Assembly: GCF_001884065.1 (NCBI RefSeq)
Contig: NZ_MACH01000116.1
Coordinates: 62,001-126,000, forward strand
Length of the DNA: 64,000 nt
Direction of reading: 5' to 3'
DNA from: Bacillus proteolyticus
GTDB taxonomy: Bacteria > Bacillota > Bacilli > Bacillales > Bacillaceae_G
Shown in pieces: positions 27,018 through 35,099 of the stretch. Made by a program: the position numbers and the translations under genes. The notes below the pieces were generated by a model that saw nothing but the letters and a program-made list of their open reading frames with translations, was not told the DNA's origin and did no database searches. Each line of letters opens with the position of its first letter. Position 1 is the stretch's first letter.

Positions 27018-27130
27018 GTTAAATTATGCGAAAGACAAGAGAAGACACTAAAATGAGGTTATAATTTACGAGGGTGAAATTCATATCACCTTTCTTACTT
27101 TTCCTACTCCACAAGAGTTTAATGGAAAAA

Positions 27131-27157
27131 TATTCATGCGATTTCTTTGCATGAATA
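27131..27157. other. stem-loop in the dapA-rnjB gap
   Basis: Perfect 9-bp inverted repeat TATTCATGC/GCATGAATA (27131-27139, 27149-27157) with a nine-base loop. On the minus strand it is followed by TTTTTCC, so it could be a second terminator after dapA. Otherwise the 609-base gap between dapA and rnjB contains the dapA terminator, the rnjB promoter and the 146-bp leader element. The remaining bases show nothing I can name. Confidence 0.5.
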
Positions 27158-27285
27158 TAAGACTATATGCATTAACAATGTTCCATAATATATTAACTAC
27201 GCAATCAATATATAACTAATTAAATGTTATTTCCTCTTCCCCTACATCCTATTAGCTCTAAGGAATGTTACTACAGTTAGTTAAA

Positions 27286-27324
27286 AAAATAAAAATGACC
27301 TAGTTTCAAACTAGGTCATTTTTT
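27286..27324 (-). terminator. intrinsic terminator after dapA
   Basis: Long perfect stem AAAAATGACCTAGTTT with its complement (27291-27306, 27308-27323), ending in a T-rich tract on the minus strand, directly after the dapA stop codon. Confidence 0.9.
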
Positions 27325-27325
27325 A

Positions 27326-28204
27326 TTAACGAGGAATGGATTGCATTACAGATTGTAACGTTACTCTTTCTTCTTCTGTTAATGGAAGAAGTGGTAAACG
27401 TACAGAACCTACATCTAATCCAACCATTTGTAACGCTGTTTTTACTGGAGTTGGGCTTGGCGCCATAAATAATGAATCCGTTACTCTTACAAGTAATTGA
27501 TGTAATTTTTGCGCCTTCTTAAATTCTCCTGCTTGGAACGCTGCAATCATTTCTTGCATTTCGTTTCCAATAACATGAGATGCTACCGAAACGATACCTT
27601 TCGCTCCAACTGCCATAGCCGGTAACGTTAAACCGTCATCACCGCTGTATACTGCAAAGTCGTCCGCTGTTTTTTCAATGATTTCTGTCATTGTTAACAC
27701 ATCGCCGCCTGCATCTTTAATCGCAACAATGTTTTCGATTTCTGATAAACGAACAACTGTATCAACGGAGATTTGTACAATAGATCGCCCTGGAACGTTA
27801 TATAGCATAACCGGAAGTGGCGTGCTTTCAGCAATCGTTTTAAAGTGCTGATACATTCCTTCTTGACTCGGTTTGTTATAATACGGCGCCACTAGCATAA
27901 CTGCATCAACACCAACTTCTGTTGCCTTTTTAGTTAAGTCAACAGAGGCATGTGTATTATTGCTACCTGTTCCAGCGATTACGGGCACCCTTTTATCGAC
28001 AACAGATACGACATGGCGATATAACGCTACTTTTTCTTCTGATGTTAGTGTAGGAGATTCACCTGTCGTTCCTCCTACCACAATTGCTGTTGTACCGTTA
28101 TCAATTAAATAATTTACCAATTTCGTTGTCTTTGCAAAATCGATATTCCCGTTTATATCAAACGGTGTTACCATCGCAGTTGCAATTGTCCCAAAATCTA
28201 TCAT
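27326..28204 (-). CDS. dapA: 4-hydroxy-tetrahydrodipicolinate synthase
   Basis: Condenses pyruvate with aspartate semialdehyde, the first step specific to lysine, diaminopimelate and dipicolinate. 292 residues, TIM-barrel. Schiff-base Lys163 (VAIKDAGGD), proton-relay Tyr135 (LYNVPGRS) with Tyr109 and Thr46-Thr47 (GGTTGES) are all in place. It is the last gene of asd-dapG-dapA, 11 bases after dapG. The next genes upstream, spoVFA-spoVFB, convert its product to dipicolinic acid in the mother cell, so the cluster serves both lysine/cell wall and spore needs. Confidence 0.96.
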   Translation of the reverse strand: MIDFGTIATAMVTPFDINGNIDFAKTTKLVNYLIDNGTTAIVVGGTTGESPTLTSEEKVALYRHVVSVVDKRVPVIAGTGSNNTHASVDLTKKATEVGVDAVMLVAPYYNKPSQEGMYQHFKTIAESTPLPVMLYNVPGRSIVQISVDTVVRLSEIENIVAIKDAGGDVLTMTEIIEKTADDFAVYSGDDGLTLPAMAVGAKGIVSVASHVIGNEMQEMIAAFQAGEFKKAQKLHQLLVRVTDSLFMAPSPTPVKTALQMVGLDVGSVRLPLLPLTEEERVTLQSVMQSIPR

Positions 28205-28215
28205 GGTCTCACTCC

Positions 28216-29448
28216 TTATTGTTCCAGTTGCTTTTCTTTTGAAAGCTCAAACGCACTATGTAATGCATTTACAGCCTCCACTAAATCGGTTTCTTTTACA
28301 AGAACCCAAATTGTCGTATGACTATCTGCTGATTGCAGAATTTGAATACCTTTTTCAGCTAAAGCTGTAACGATTTTCGCAGTAACCCCTGGGTATCCTG
28401 CCATTCCAGCTCCTACAATAGATACTTTTGCACAATGCTCTGTCACAATTGGCTCATATCCAAGGTTCTTTAATAATTCAACTGCACGACTTGATACATT
28501 ATCACTCACCGTATAAGCTACTCCAGTAGGTGAAATGTTAATTAAATCGACACTTATTCCTTCATTCGCCATTTCTTTAAACACATGCTGTTGCAAATCA
28601 TATGCCGTTTCTTTTGCAAGCACTTTAATTTGCGTCACATTTGATACATGTGCAATACCTGTAACAGGACGTTCTTCGACATCACGGCCTTTTGTAGCAC
28701 CATCAGATGCTGAAATAAGCGTACCTTCACTATCAGAATACGTAGAACGTACACGAAGAGGTACTTTTGCATGCATCGCAATTTCAACTGCACGTGGATG
28801 AACGACTTTTGCACCTTGATAAGCCATGTTACAAATTTCGTTATACGTTACAGTTTGAAGATGGCGTGCATCCTTTACAATACGAGGATCCGCAGTCATA
28901 ACACCTTCTACATCTGTGAAGATATCAATATATTCAGCATGAAGCGCAACACCTAATGCTGAAGCTGAAGTATCGCTACCTCCGCGTCCAAGTGTTGTCG
29001 TATCACCTTTTTTCGTTTGCCCTTGGAATCCTGTAACGACGATTACATCTAAACTTTGTAACTCTTCATGTATACGATCGCAATTCATTTCAATAATCTT
29101 CGCATTCGTAAAATCATCATTTGTTACAAAACCAGCTTGTGCACCATTTAATGCCGCTGCTTTAATGCCGTTCTCATTCAACATATTAGAGAAAACAATT
29201 GCAGAGATTAACTCTCCACATGATAATAATAAATCTTGCTCACGATTAGAAATATTAGATTTCTCTTGATTTACAAGACTTAATAACGTATCCGTTGCAT
29301 ATGGTTCACCTTTACGGCCCATAGCAGATACGACAGTAACTACTTTATAACCAGCAGCTAACGATTTTTTTATATGATGAAGCGCATGCTTACGTCCATT
29401 TTCATCACGTACTGATGTGCCACCAAATTTTTGAACAATTATTTTCAT
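28216..29448 (-). CDS. dapG: aspartokinase I (DapG)
   Basis: Phosphorylates aspartate at the head of the lysine/diaminopimelate pathway. 410 residues: amino-acid kinase domain (VQKFGGTSV at the start, TTLGRGGSDTSA, DVEGVMTADPR) and two C-terminal ACT domains (about 265-400; IGVAYTVSDN-like and VSIVGAGMAGYPGVTA segments), the layout of the diaminopimelate-inhibited isozyme. The start is ATG 29448, six bases after AAGGTG; a GTG three codons earlier lies inside that ribosome site. As in other class-alpha kinases, an internal start could produce the beta subunit, but I did not identify one. Confidence 0.95.
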   Translation of the reverse strand: MKIIVQKFGGTSVRDENGRKHALHHIKKSLAAGYKVVTVVSAMGRKGEPYATDTLLSLVNQEKSNISNREQDLLLSCGELISAIVFSNMLNENGIKAAALNGAQAGFVTNDDFTNAKIIEMNCDRIHEELQSLDVIVVTGFQGQTKKGDTTTLGRGGSDTSASALGVALHAEYIDIFTDVEGVMTADPRIVKDARHLQTVTYNEICNMAYQGAKVVHPRAVEIAMHAKVPLRVRSTYSDSEGTLISASDGATKGRDVEERPVTGIAHVSNVTQIKVLAKETAYDLQQHVFKEMANEGISVDLINISPTGVAYTVSDNVSSRAVELLKNLGYEPIVTEHCAKVSIVGAGMAGYPGVTAKIVTALAEKGIQILQSADSHTTIWVLVKETDLVEAVNALHSAFELSKEKQLEQ

Positions 29449-29471
29449 ATTTTGCACCTTCTCTTAGCCGT

Positions 29472-30518
29472 TTACACTAATTGTAATTTTACTAAGCGCT
29501 CTGCAATTTGAACAGAATTCCATGCAGCGCCTTTTAATAAGTTATCAGATACGACCCAAAGATGGAATCCTTTATCGTTATTTAAATCTTTACGGATTCT
29601 TCCAACGAATACTTCGTTTTTACCTACTGCAGTAGCTGGCATTGGATATAACTGCTCTTCTGGATTATCTTGCAGAACAATACCTTCCGCATTTGCAAGT
29701 AAGCTCTTTAATTCTTCTACTGTTACGCCTTCTTTTTCTACTTCGATGTAAACAGACTCAGAATGCCCTGATACAACTGGTAAACGTACACATGTTGCCG
29801 CTACTTCTAATTCAGGCATATGCATAATTTTTTTCGTTTCATTAATCATTTTCATTTCTTCAAACGTAAATCCATTATCTTGGAACTTATCAATCTGTGG
29901 AATCGCATTAAAAGCAATTTGGTAATGTTTTTTATCACCTGATACAGGTAAAACATTCGCCTTAACTTCTTCGCCATTTAAGATTGCTTGTGATTGTTCA
30001 TGAAGTTCTTCAATCGCTGCCGCACCAGCACCTGATACAGCTTGATATGTGGAAACGATTACTCGTTTTAAACCATATTGCTGACGAACTGGCTCAAGAG
30101 CTACTACCATTTGAATTGTAGAACAGTTCGGATTTGCAATAATACCATTATGTTCTTTTAAGTCGTTTTCATTTACTTCAGGTACAACAAGTGGCACGTT
30201 TTCTGTCATACGGAATGCACTTGTATTATCAACAACAATCGCACCGCGCTTTGCTGCTTCTGGCGCTAATTGTTTCGATACAGATCCACCAGCACTAAAT
30301 AGTGCGATATCTACTCCTTCAAAACTTTCAGGAGTTGCCTCTTGAACTGTAAATTCTTCGCCTTTAAATACAAGTTTCTTACCTGCAGATCGTTTAGATG
30401 AAAGTAACGTTAATTTCCCGATTGGAAATTCTCGTTTCTCTAAAGTATTTAACATTTGTTCACCAACTGCGCCGGTTGCTCCAACTACAGCGACATGAAA
30501 AGTTTTTTGCTTTTCCAT
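29472..30518 (-). CDS. asd: aspartate-semialdehyde dehydrogenase
   Basis: Reduces aspartyl phosphate to aspartate semialdehyde with NADPH. 348 residues: the N-terminal cofactor loop GATGAVG (13-19), catalytic Cys132 in NPNCSTIQ, and the [11 protein letters not shown] and substrate-binding regions are complete. ATG at 30518 follows AAAGGGG by seven bases; a GTG one codon earlier is less well placed. It begins asd-dapG-dapA, with a sigma-A-like promoter about 100 bases upstream. A long hairpin lies in its leader. Confidence 0.95.
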   Translation of the reverse strand: MEKQKTFHVAVVGATGAVGEQMLNTLEKREFPIGKLTLLSSKRSAGKKLVFKGEEFTVQEATPESFEGVDIALFSAGGSVSKQLAPEAAKRGAIVVDNTSAFRMTENVPLVVPEVNENDLKEHNGIIANPNCSTIQMVVALEPVRQQYGLKRVIVSTYQAVSGAGAAAIEELHEQSQAILNGEEVKANVLPVSGDKKHYQIAFNAIPQIDKFQDNGFTFEEMKMINETKKIMHMPELEVAATCVRLPVVSGHSESVYIEVEKEGVTVEELKSLLANAEGIVLQDNPEEQLYPMPATAVGKNEVFVGRIRKDLNNDKGFHLWVVSDNLLKGAAWNSVQIAERLVKLQLV

Positions 30519-30560
30519 CACTATGCCCCTTTCTAGATACCAATCCTTCTATAACTTAGA

Positions 30561-30591
30561 ATTAGAAGGAGTATAGAATACCCCTTCTAAT
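30561..30591 (-). other. long hairpin in the asd leader
   Basis: Stem of nine pairs plus four after one mismatch: ATTAGAAGG and CCTTCTAAT (30561-30569, 30583-30591) with GTAT/ATAC inside and a three-base loop. No T run follows in the direction of asd transcription, so it is not a terminator. It could affect mRNA stability or ribosome access. Confidence 0.5.
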
Positions 30592-30614
30592 CTTAATAAC
30601 GTTAATTTTATCAT

Positions 30615-30644
30615 ATTCTACAGTAAGAATGATGGTTTCATCAA
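30615..30644 (-). promoter_or_regulatory. probable sigma-A promoter of asd-dapG-dapA
   Basis: On the minus strand, TTGATG (30639-30644) and TAGAAT (30615-30620) are 18 bases apart in the spoVFB-asd gap. Confidence 0.6.
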
Positions 30645-30668
30645 AAATTGTACATTTTTTTTCGTTTT

Positions 30669-31268
30669 TTAATTCATATATCTGAATTTTTCTACAACAA
30701 CTGGTTGCAATTGCTTCCCTTGCAGTGCTTCTAATACTGTATCTTCTAGTAACTCCATGCGAGCTACCATTGAGTTCGGTTTTTTCTCTGGTGCGTCTTG
30801 GCCGAATGGGACGAAGTAGATGTTTTTTGTGGCCATTAGACGCATGAGGTTTACCCCATTTAATCCCAAAGCATCATTCGTTGAAACAGCCAATACGACA
30901 GGTTTGCCATTTCTTAGCGTCGCTTTTGCTGCCATTAGTACCGGAGAGTCTGTCATTGCATTTGCAAATTTACTCATAGAATTTCCTGTTAGTGGTGCAA
31001 TCACCATGCAATCTAGTGGGATTTTAGGTCCTAGTGGTTCTGCGCCAACGATTGAATTAATTGCCTTAAAACCTGTTATTTCTTCAATCTTTTTAATCCA
31101 CTCTTCTCCTTCTCCAAATCTAGTATTTGTTGATTGAACAGTGTAAGAAACAACGGGACGTACTTCTGCTCCCTCAGCAATTAATTTTTCTAAATGAGGC
31201 ATCACTTCCTCATACGTACAATGTGAACCTGTAAAACCAAATCCTATTCTTTTCCCTTTTAAATTCAT
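30669..31268 (-). CDS. spoVFB: dipicolinate synthase subunit B (SpoVFB)
   Basis: Flavoprotein subunit (HFCD fold, 199 residues) of dipicolinate synthase, which makes dipicolinic acid in the mother cell for export to the spore core. Motifs FGFTGSHCTYEE and APLTGNSMSKFANAM are characteristic. The ATG overlaps the spoVFA stop by four bases, indicating coupled translation of equimolar subunits. A short gap with a new promoter separates it from asd. Confidence 0.95.
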   Translation of the reverse strand: MNLKGKRIGFGFTGSHCTYEEVMPHLEKLIAEGAEVRPVVSYTVQSTNTRFGEGEEWIKKIEEITGFKAINSIVGAEPLGPKIPLDCMVIAPLTGNSMSKFANAMTDSPVLMAAKATLRNGKPVVLAVSTNDALGLNGVNLMRLMATKNIYFVPFGQDAPEKKPNSMVARMELLEDTVLEALQGKQLQPVVVEKFRYMN

Positions 31269-32167
31269 TCCCCATTCTCCTTTCTTGCTATTGCACCTTC
31301 TGCTAGTAACTGAGAAAGAACGTTCGCTAAAATTTGTCCGGCTGTTTTCGGAGCAACAATACCCGGCAAACCAGGTGCTAACAACGCCTTGACCCCTCTT
31401 TTTTCCGCATATCTAAAGTCGGTACCGCCTGGTTTAGAAGCTAAATCAATTACTAACGTATGAGCTGGCATTTTTGAAATAACATTCGCTGTCACAACGA
31501 GATGCGGAATTGTGTTAATCACAATATCGATATTACCTACTTCTTTTTCTATGTCTTGCATATGAAAAGGAGAAAACATCATTTCTGTAATACGAGCAAT
31601 ATGTTCCGATCGTCTCGCTCCTACTTTGACATGTGCTCCTAATGATTGAAAGGCTCTCGCTACACTCATACCAGTTCTACCAAACCCTAAAACCATTACA
31701 TTTGATCCATGGATTGTATAATCAGTATGTTGAATAACCATCATTAGTGTACCTTCTACAGTCGGAATAGAGTTATAAATTGCAACATCATCACGATCAA
31801 ATAATTTTACAAGTTTTCGATTCGTAGTAGATACAAGATTCTCCAAATAAGGTGTTCCGATACCTGAATATATAGTAAAGTGTTCTGGTGTCTTTTCAAT
31901 TTGCTCTTGCGTTATAGAAACTTTTTCATTTGAAAAAATAGTATCTACTTCTCCTTTGGCATTCGTCCCTGCAACTGGCAAAATAATGGCATCTAAAGCA
32001 GTGAAATTTAAATCTTGTATACTTTCTTTTGCTGCCCCAGTGAAGCCATGATCTAGCTGTTCAAACCCTATTAATGAAAGTTTCGCATCTAGTTCAACTA
32101 ACTTGCGAATTACTTCTAGCTGCCGTGCATCTCCTCCTATGACAGCGATATGCATCTCAGTCAACAT
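31265..32167 (-). CDS. spoVFA: dipicolinate synthase subunit A (SpoVFA)
   Basis: Dehydrogenase-like subunit (300 residues) of dipicolinate synthase, oxidising the DapA product. The N-terminal segment IAVIGGDARQLEVIRKL and the second nucleotide-binding loop VMVLGFGRTGMSVARAF (about residues 155-171) are typical. ATG 32167 lies nine bases after GAAGGTG; an internal ATG four codons later is an alternative. A sigma-K-like promoter about 65 bases upstream agrees with mother-cell expression of this operon in B. subtilis. Confidence 0.95.
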   Translation of the reverse strand: MLTEMHIAVIGGDARQLEVIRKLVELDAKLSLIGFEQLDHGFTGAAKESIQDLNFTALDAIILPVAGTNAKGEVDTIFSNEKVSITQEQIEKTPEHFTIYSGIGTPYLENLVSTTNRKLVKLFDRDDVAIYNSIPTVEGTLMMVIQHTDYTIHGSNVMVLGFGRTGMSVARAFQSLGAHVKVGARRSEHIARITEMMFSPFHMQDIEKEVGNIDIVINTIPHLVVTANVISKMPAHTLVIDLASKPGGTDFRYAEKRGVKALLAPGLPGIVAPKTAGQILANVLSQLLAEGAIARKENGE

Positions 32168-32232
32168 TCCCTAATTCACCTTCTTTTTCTTTCATTTATA
32201 AGAAAAATGCCTACTTTTTCTTTTTCCTCCAC

Positions 32233-32260
32233 ATCATATGTAATGTACGAGTTTGAGGTG
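32233..32260 (-). promoter_or_regulatory. probable sigma-K promoter of spoVFA-spoVFB
   Basis: On the minus strand, CACC (32257-32260, -35 core AC) is separated by 17 bases from CATATGATG (-10), close to the sigma-K pattern mACm then gmATAnnnTA. The last -10 base deviates. Known sigma-K control of spoVF supports it. Confidence 0.55.
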
Positions 32261-32310
32261 ATTGAAAAACAAAAAGCACACATGTTTTATCTGCTCTATA
32301 TAAAAATAAG

Positions 32311-32338
32311 AAAAAAGACAACCAAAACGGTCATCTTT
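32311..32338 (-). terminator. intrinsic terminator after ymxH
   Basis: 10-bp stem with two G-T pairs (32314-32323 with 32329-32338), followed by TTTTTTC on the minus strand. It overlaps the ymxH stop codon. Confidence 0.75.
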
Positions 32339-32589
32339 CATTCTGACTTTGTATGATTTGTAAAATCGCAAATTATCATATCATGTCCCACTTTCTTAAT
32401 TTGGTTCCATTCCACCCTCACTTCTTGCTGTTCTCTTTTAAAGCCTCCCCATTTCCCAAGCGGTATAATAAGAGCTTGTATTCGTCCGTCTCGCTCATTA
32501 ATTTCTACATCTGCGTGACCTAAAACTCCCATTTTTTCCGCTCTTTCTAAATCCACAATCTCTTTACCACTTAATTCACTTAAGCGCAT
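32338..32589 (-). CDS. ymxH: YlmC/YmxH family PRC-barrel protein
   Basis: Small PRC-barrel-like protein of 83 residues (RLSELSGKEIVDLERAEKMG, then DGRIQALIIP), YlmC/YmxH sporulation-associated family of unknown function. ATG follows GGGGGAGA. It lies between mlpA and spoVFA as in B. subtilis, with terminators on both sides, so it appears to be a single-gene unit; its promoter was not identified. Confidence 0.88.
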   Translation of the reverse strand: MRLSELSGKEIVDLERAEKMGVLGHADVEINERDGRIQALIIPLGKWGGFKREQQEVRVEWNQIKKVGHDMIICDFTNHTKSE

Positions 32590-32648
32590 GAAATCTCCCC
32601 CTTATCTTTTTATAAAAGCCTCCTATAATAAGTACCTATTCTGCATAT

Positions 32649-32686
32649 ATAAAAAAAATAACCGTACCCCATATAAATGAGATACG
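32649..32686 (-). terminator. intrinsic terminator after mlpA
   Basis: 10-bp stem (32663-32672 with 32677-32686, two G-T pairs, loop ATAA), followed on the minus strand by TTATTTTTTTT. A second inverted repeat AAAAGGAATGA/TCATTCCTTTT around the mlpA stop codon lacks a T run. Confidence 0.75.
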
Positions 32687-32720
32687 ATTATTCTCGAAAA
32701 GGAATGAATCATAAAACCAA

Positions 32721-33962
32721 CTAAAGTTTCATTCCTTTTGGTAGTTTTCCATCCGGACTAATAAGTGCCGCAGAGAATTCATCTGTAAACATATTACGAA
32801 TTAACTCGTCTACATTTTGTTTTGTTACAGTATTTACACTTTCAATTATTTCATCAAGAGAACGATGTTTACGAAGAAGTAATTCGTTTTTACCGTTACG
32901 GCTCATACGACTATTCGTACTTTCTAAACTTAACATTAAGTTTCCTTTTAATTGTTCTTTACTATTAACAAGCTCTTTTTCTGTAATACCTGTATTTTTC
33001 AACGTATTTAACGTCTCTTGCATTGTTTCATACAGTGTATCTAATTGTTGGCTACCTGTTCCACCGTAAAGCGTTAACATCCCTGTATCTTCATAAGAAG
33101 AGTGATAAGAGAATACTGAGTATGCCAATCCACGTTGCTCACGTACTTCTTGGAATAAACGGCTACTCATACTACCGCCTAAAACATTATTTAATACAAT
33201 TAAGTTATAAATATCTTCGTGTCCCATTTGCAAGCCTTTATATCCTAAACATAAATGAGCTTGTTCTGTTTCCTTCTTACGTGCTACTTTATTGAAATGG
33301 AAAATTGGGCTATGTACTTGTTCACGATTTGTTGTGCCTTCGTAATTACCGAAATATTGCTCTACAATTTGTAAAAATGATTCATCAATATTTCCTGCAA
33401 TTGATACAACTACATTTTCAGGTGTGTAATGATCTTTTATATATTGACGTAACGTATCACCTGTAAATGTTTCAAGTGTTTCTTCTGTTCCTAAAATAGG
33501 ATATCCAAGCGGATGCGTTTCATATGTTGCTTTCGTTAACATATCATGCACAATATCATCTGGCGCATCTTCGTACATTTTTATTTCTTCACATACAACA
33601 TTCTTCTCTTTTTTCAGTTCTTCCTCATCAAATGTTGAATTAAAGAACATGTCTGCTAAAACATCTAACGCGTATTTAGCATGCTCATCTAACACCTTTG
33701 CATAGTAACATGTATATTCTTTTGAAGTAAAAGCATTTACTTGTCCGCCAATGCTATCAAATGATTCTGCAATTTCTCGCGCGCTACGTGTTTCTGTCCC
33801 TTTAAAGAACATATGCTCTAAAAAGTGCGAAACTCCATTGTTTTTTTCATTTTCATTTCTTGAACCTGCATGGATCCATATACCAATCGCAACCGATCTC
33901 ACAGTTGGTATATTCTCCATAACAATTCTTACACCATTTTTACACGTATATTTTTTAATCAA
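32721..33962 (-). CDS. mlpA: M16 zinc peptidase MlpA (YmxG)
   Basis: Processing-peptidase-like zinc protease of 413 residues. HFLEH (46-50) and the distal Glu region (KKEKNVVCEEIKMYED) form the M16 zinc site; the C-terminal segment NNVLGGSMSSRLFQEVRE is highly conserved. In B. subtilis MlpA affects production of secreted proteases. I place the start at TTG 33962, seven bases after GGAGG, giving the N-terminus MIKKYTCKNG that matches the family. An upstream ATG would add 19 unconserved residues and place the ribosome site inside the gene. It follows ylxY without a terminator. Confidence 0.92.
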   Translation of the reverse strand: MIKKYTCKNGVRIVMENIPTVRSVAIGIWIHAGSRNENEKNNGVSHFLEHMFFKGTETRSAREIAESFDSIGGQVNAFTSKEYTCYYAKVLDEHAKYALDVLADMFFNSTFDEEELKKEKNVVCEEIKMYEDAPDDIVHDMLTKATYETHPLGYPILGTEETLETFTGDTLRQYIKDHYTPENVVVSIAGNIDESFLQIVEQYFGNYEGTTNREQVHSPIFHFNKVARKKETEQAHLCLGYKGLQMGHEDIYNLIVLNNVLGGSMSSRLFQEVREQRGLAYSVFSYHSSYEDTGMLTLYGGTGSQQLDTLYETMQETLNTLKNTGITEKELVNSKEQLKGNLMLSLESTNSRMSRNGKNELLLRKHRSLDEIIESVNTVTKQNVDELIRNMFTDEFSAALISPDGKLPKGMKL

Positions 33963-34048
33963 AAACTTTCCTCCTACTGCCAGTTTCTCTAAATAAATGC
34001 TATTATTTAATGATAACAAGTTTAAGGATGAATGTCATGCAAATGTAT

Positions 34049-34948
34049 TTAATCTACACGTTTTTCATCCAATAATTCTGTTATATTCCCTACTTTATAT
34101 CCTTGTTCCTTCAATTTTGTAATCATTGTATCTAATGCTTCTGCTGTAGATGAAGTAGGATGCATTAATACGATAGCACCTGGATGTATTTTTCGCATTA
34201 CTCTCTGCAATAGTACGTCTGGCTCTGGTCGTTTCCAATCGATCGTATCTACTGTCCACATAATCGTCCCCATTTGAAAATCATCTGCTATTTTCACTAC
34301 TTCATCTCGAAAACTGCCACTTGGCGGAGCAAACCATTTCACTTTTTGATTCGTAGCAGCTTCTATCATTCGATTTGTTTTTTGTAACTGATCTCGTATT
34401 TCACCAGACGATAGCGTTTTCATATTAGGGTGTGTGTAAGAGTGATTTCCGACTTCTTGATTTGCATCAACAATCATTTTTGCAAATCGTAAATTTTCTT
34501 TGACCCAACGTCCTTCTAAAAAGAAAGTCGCCTTCACATCATGTTTTTTCAATATCTCTAATATACGAGGTAAATACTCATTTCCCCATGCCACATTTAT
34601 TGTTAATCCCACCATCTTTTTGTTTGGATGTCCCCTATAAATTGGGGCTGGTGATAAATCTTCTAGGTGGACACTTGGTGATACTTCCTTGAATTCAAGA
34701 TATTCCTGATCAAATTCCTTTCGCTTCTTCATATTATTATAAGATGCTCCAATATCCACTTGTCTTCCATTATATCCAGGTGTTGCCTTCCATATTTTAT
34801 CAATTATCGCATTTTGAGGCGCAATCTCATATTGTTTTGCATGTTGTTGAATTTCTTCATACAAATTATCCTGTGCAAAAACGGAATAAGAGCCTAAACT
34901 GACATATAAAGAAAATATACATATGTATGCCCATATACGAGCTTTCAT
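34049..34948 (-). CDS. ylxY: polysaccharide deacetylase-like protein YlxY
   Basis: Secreted or membrane-anchored NodB-family protein of 299 residues: an N-terminal hydrophobic segment (about 5-25), a ~90-residue spacer, then the NodB domain (about 110-290). The zinc histidines HSYTHP and the later motifs PPSGSFRD and LMHPT are present. Motif 1, normally TFDDG, reads TINVAWGN, so the catalytic and metal-binding aspartates are absent. This is seen in the YlxY branch and argues for low or altered activity. It sits between pnp and mlpA, as in B. subtilis. Confidence 0.88.
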   Translation of the reverse strand: MKARIWAYICIFSLYVSLGSYSVFAQDNLYEEIQQHAKQYEIAPQNAIIDKIWKATPGYNGRQVDIGASYNNMKKRKEFDQEYLEFKEVSPSVHLEDLSPAPIYRGHPNKKMVGLTINVAWGNEYLPRILEILKKHDVKATFFLEGRWVKENLRFAKMIVDANQEVGNHSYTHPNMKTLSSGEIRDQLQKTNRMIEAATNQKVKWFAPPSGSFRDEVVKIADDFQMGTIMWTVDTIDWKRPEPDVLLQRVMRKIHPGAIVLMHPTSSTAEALDTMITKLKEQGYKVGNITELLDEKRVD

Positions 34949-35071
34949 ATAAACCCTCCCATTAACTATATAAAAAACATTTTTCTTCTTATCTTTGTTA
35001 ATTTGAGCGTTATAATGAAAACTATACCTATACTGACATAAAAATATATGTAAATCATATTTTTACATAAC

Positions 35072-35098
35072 AAAAAAAGCCAGTTTAACTGGCTTTTA
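35072..35098 (-). terminator. intrinsic terminator after pnp
   Basis: 11-bp stem AAAAGCCAGTT/AACTGGCTTTT immediately after the pnp stop codon, followed by TTTTTTT on the minus strand. Confidence 0.88.
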
Positions 35099-35099
35099 C

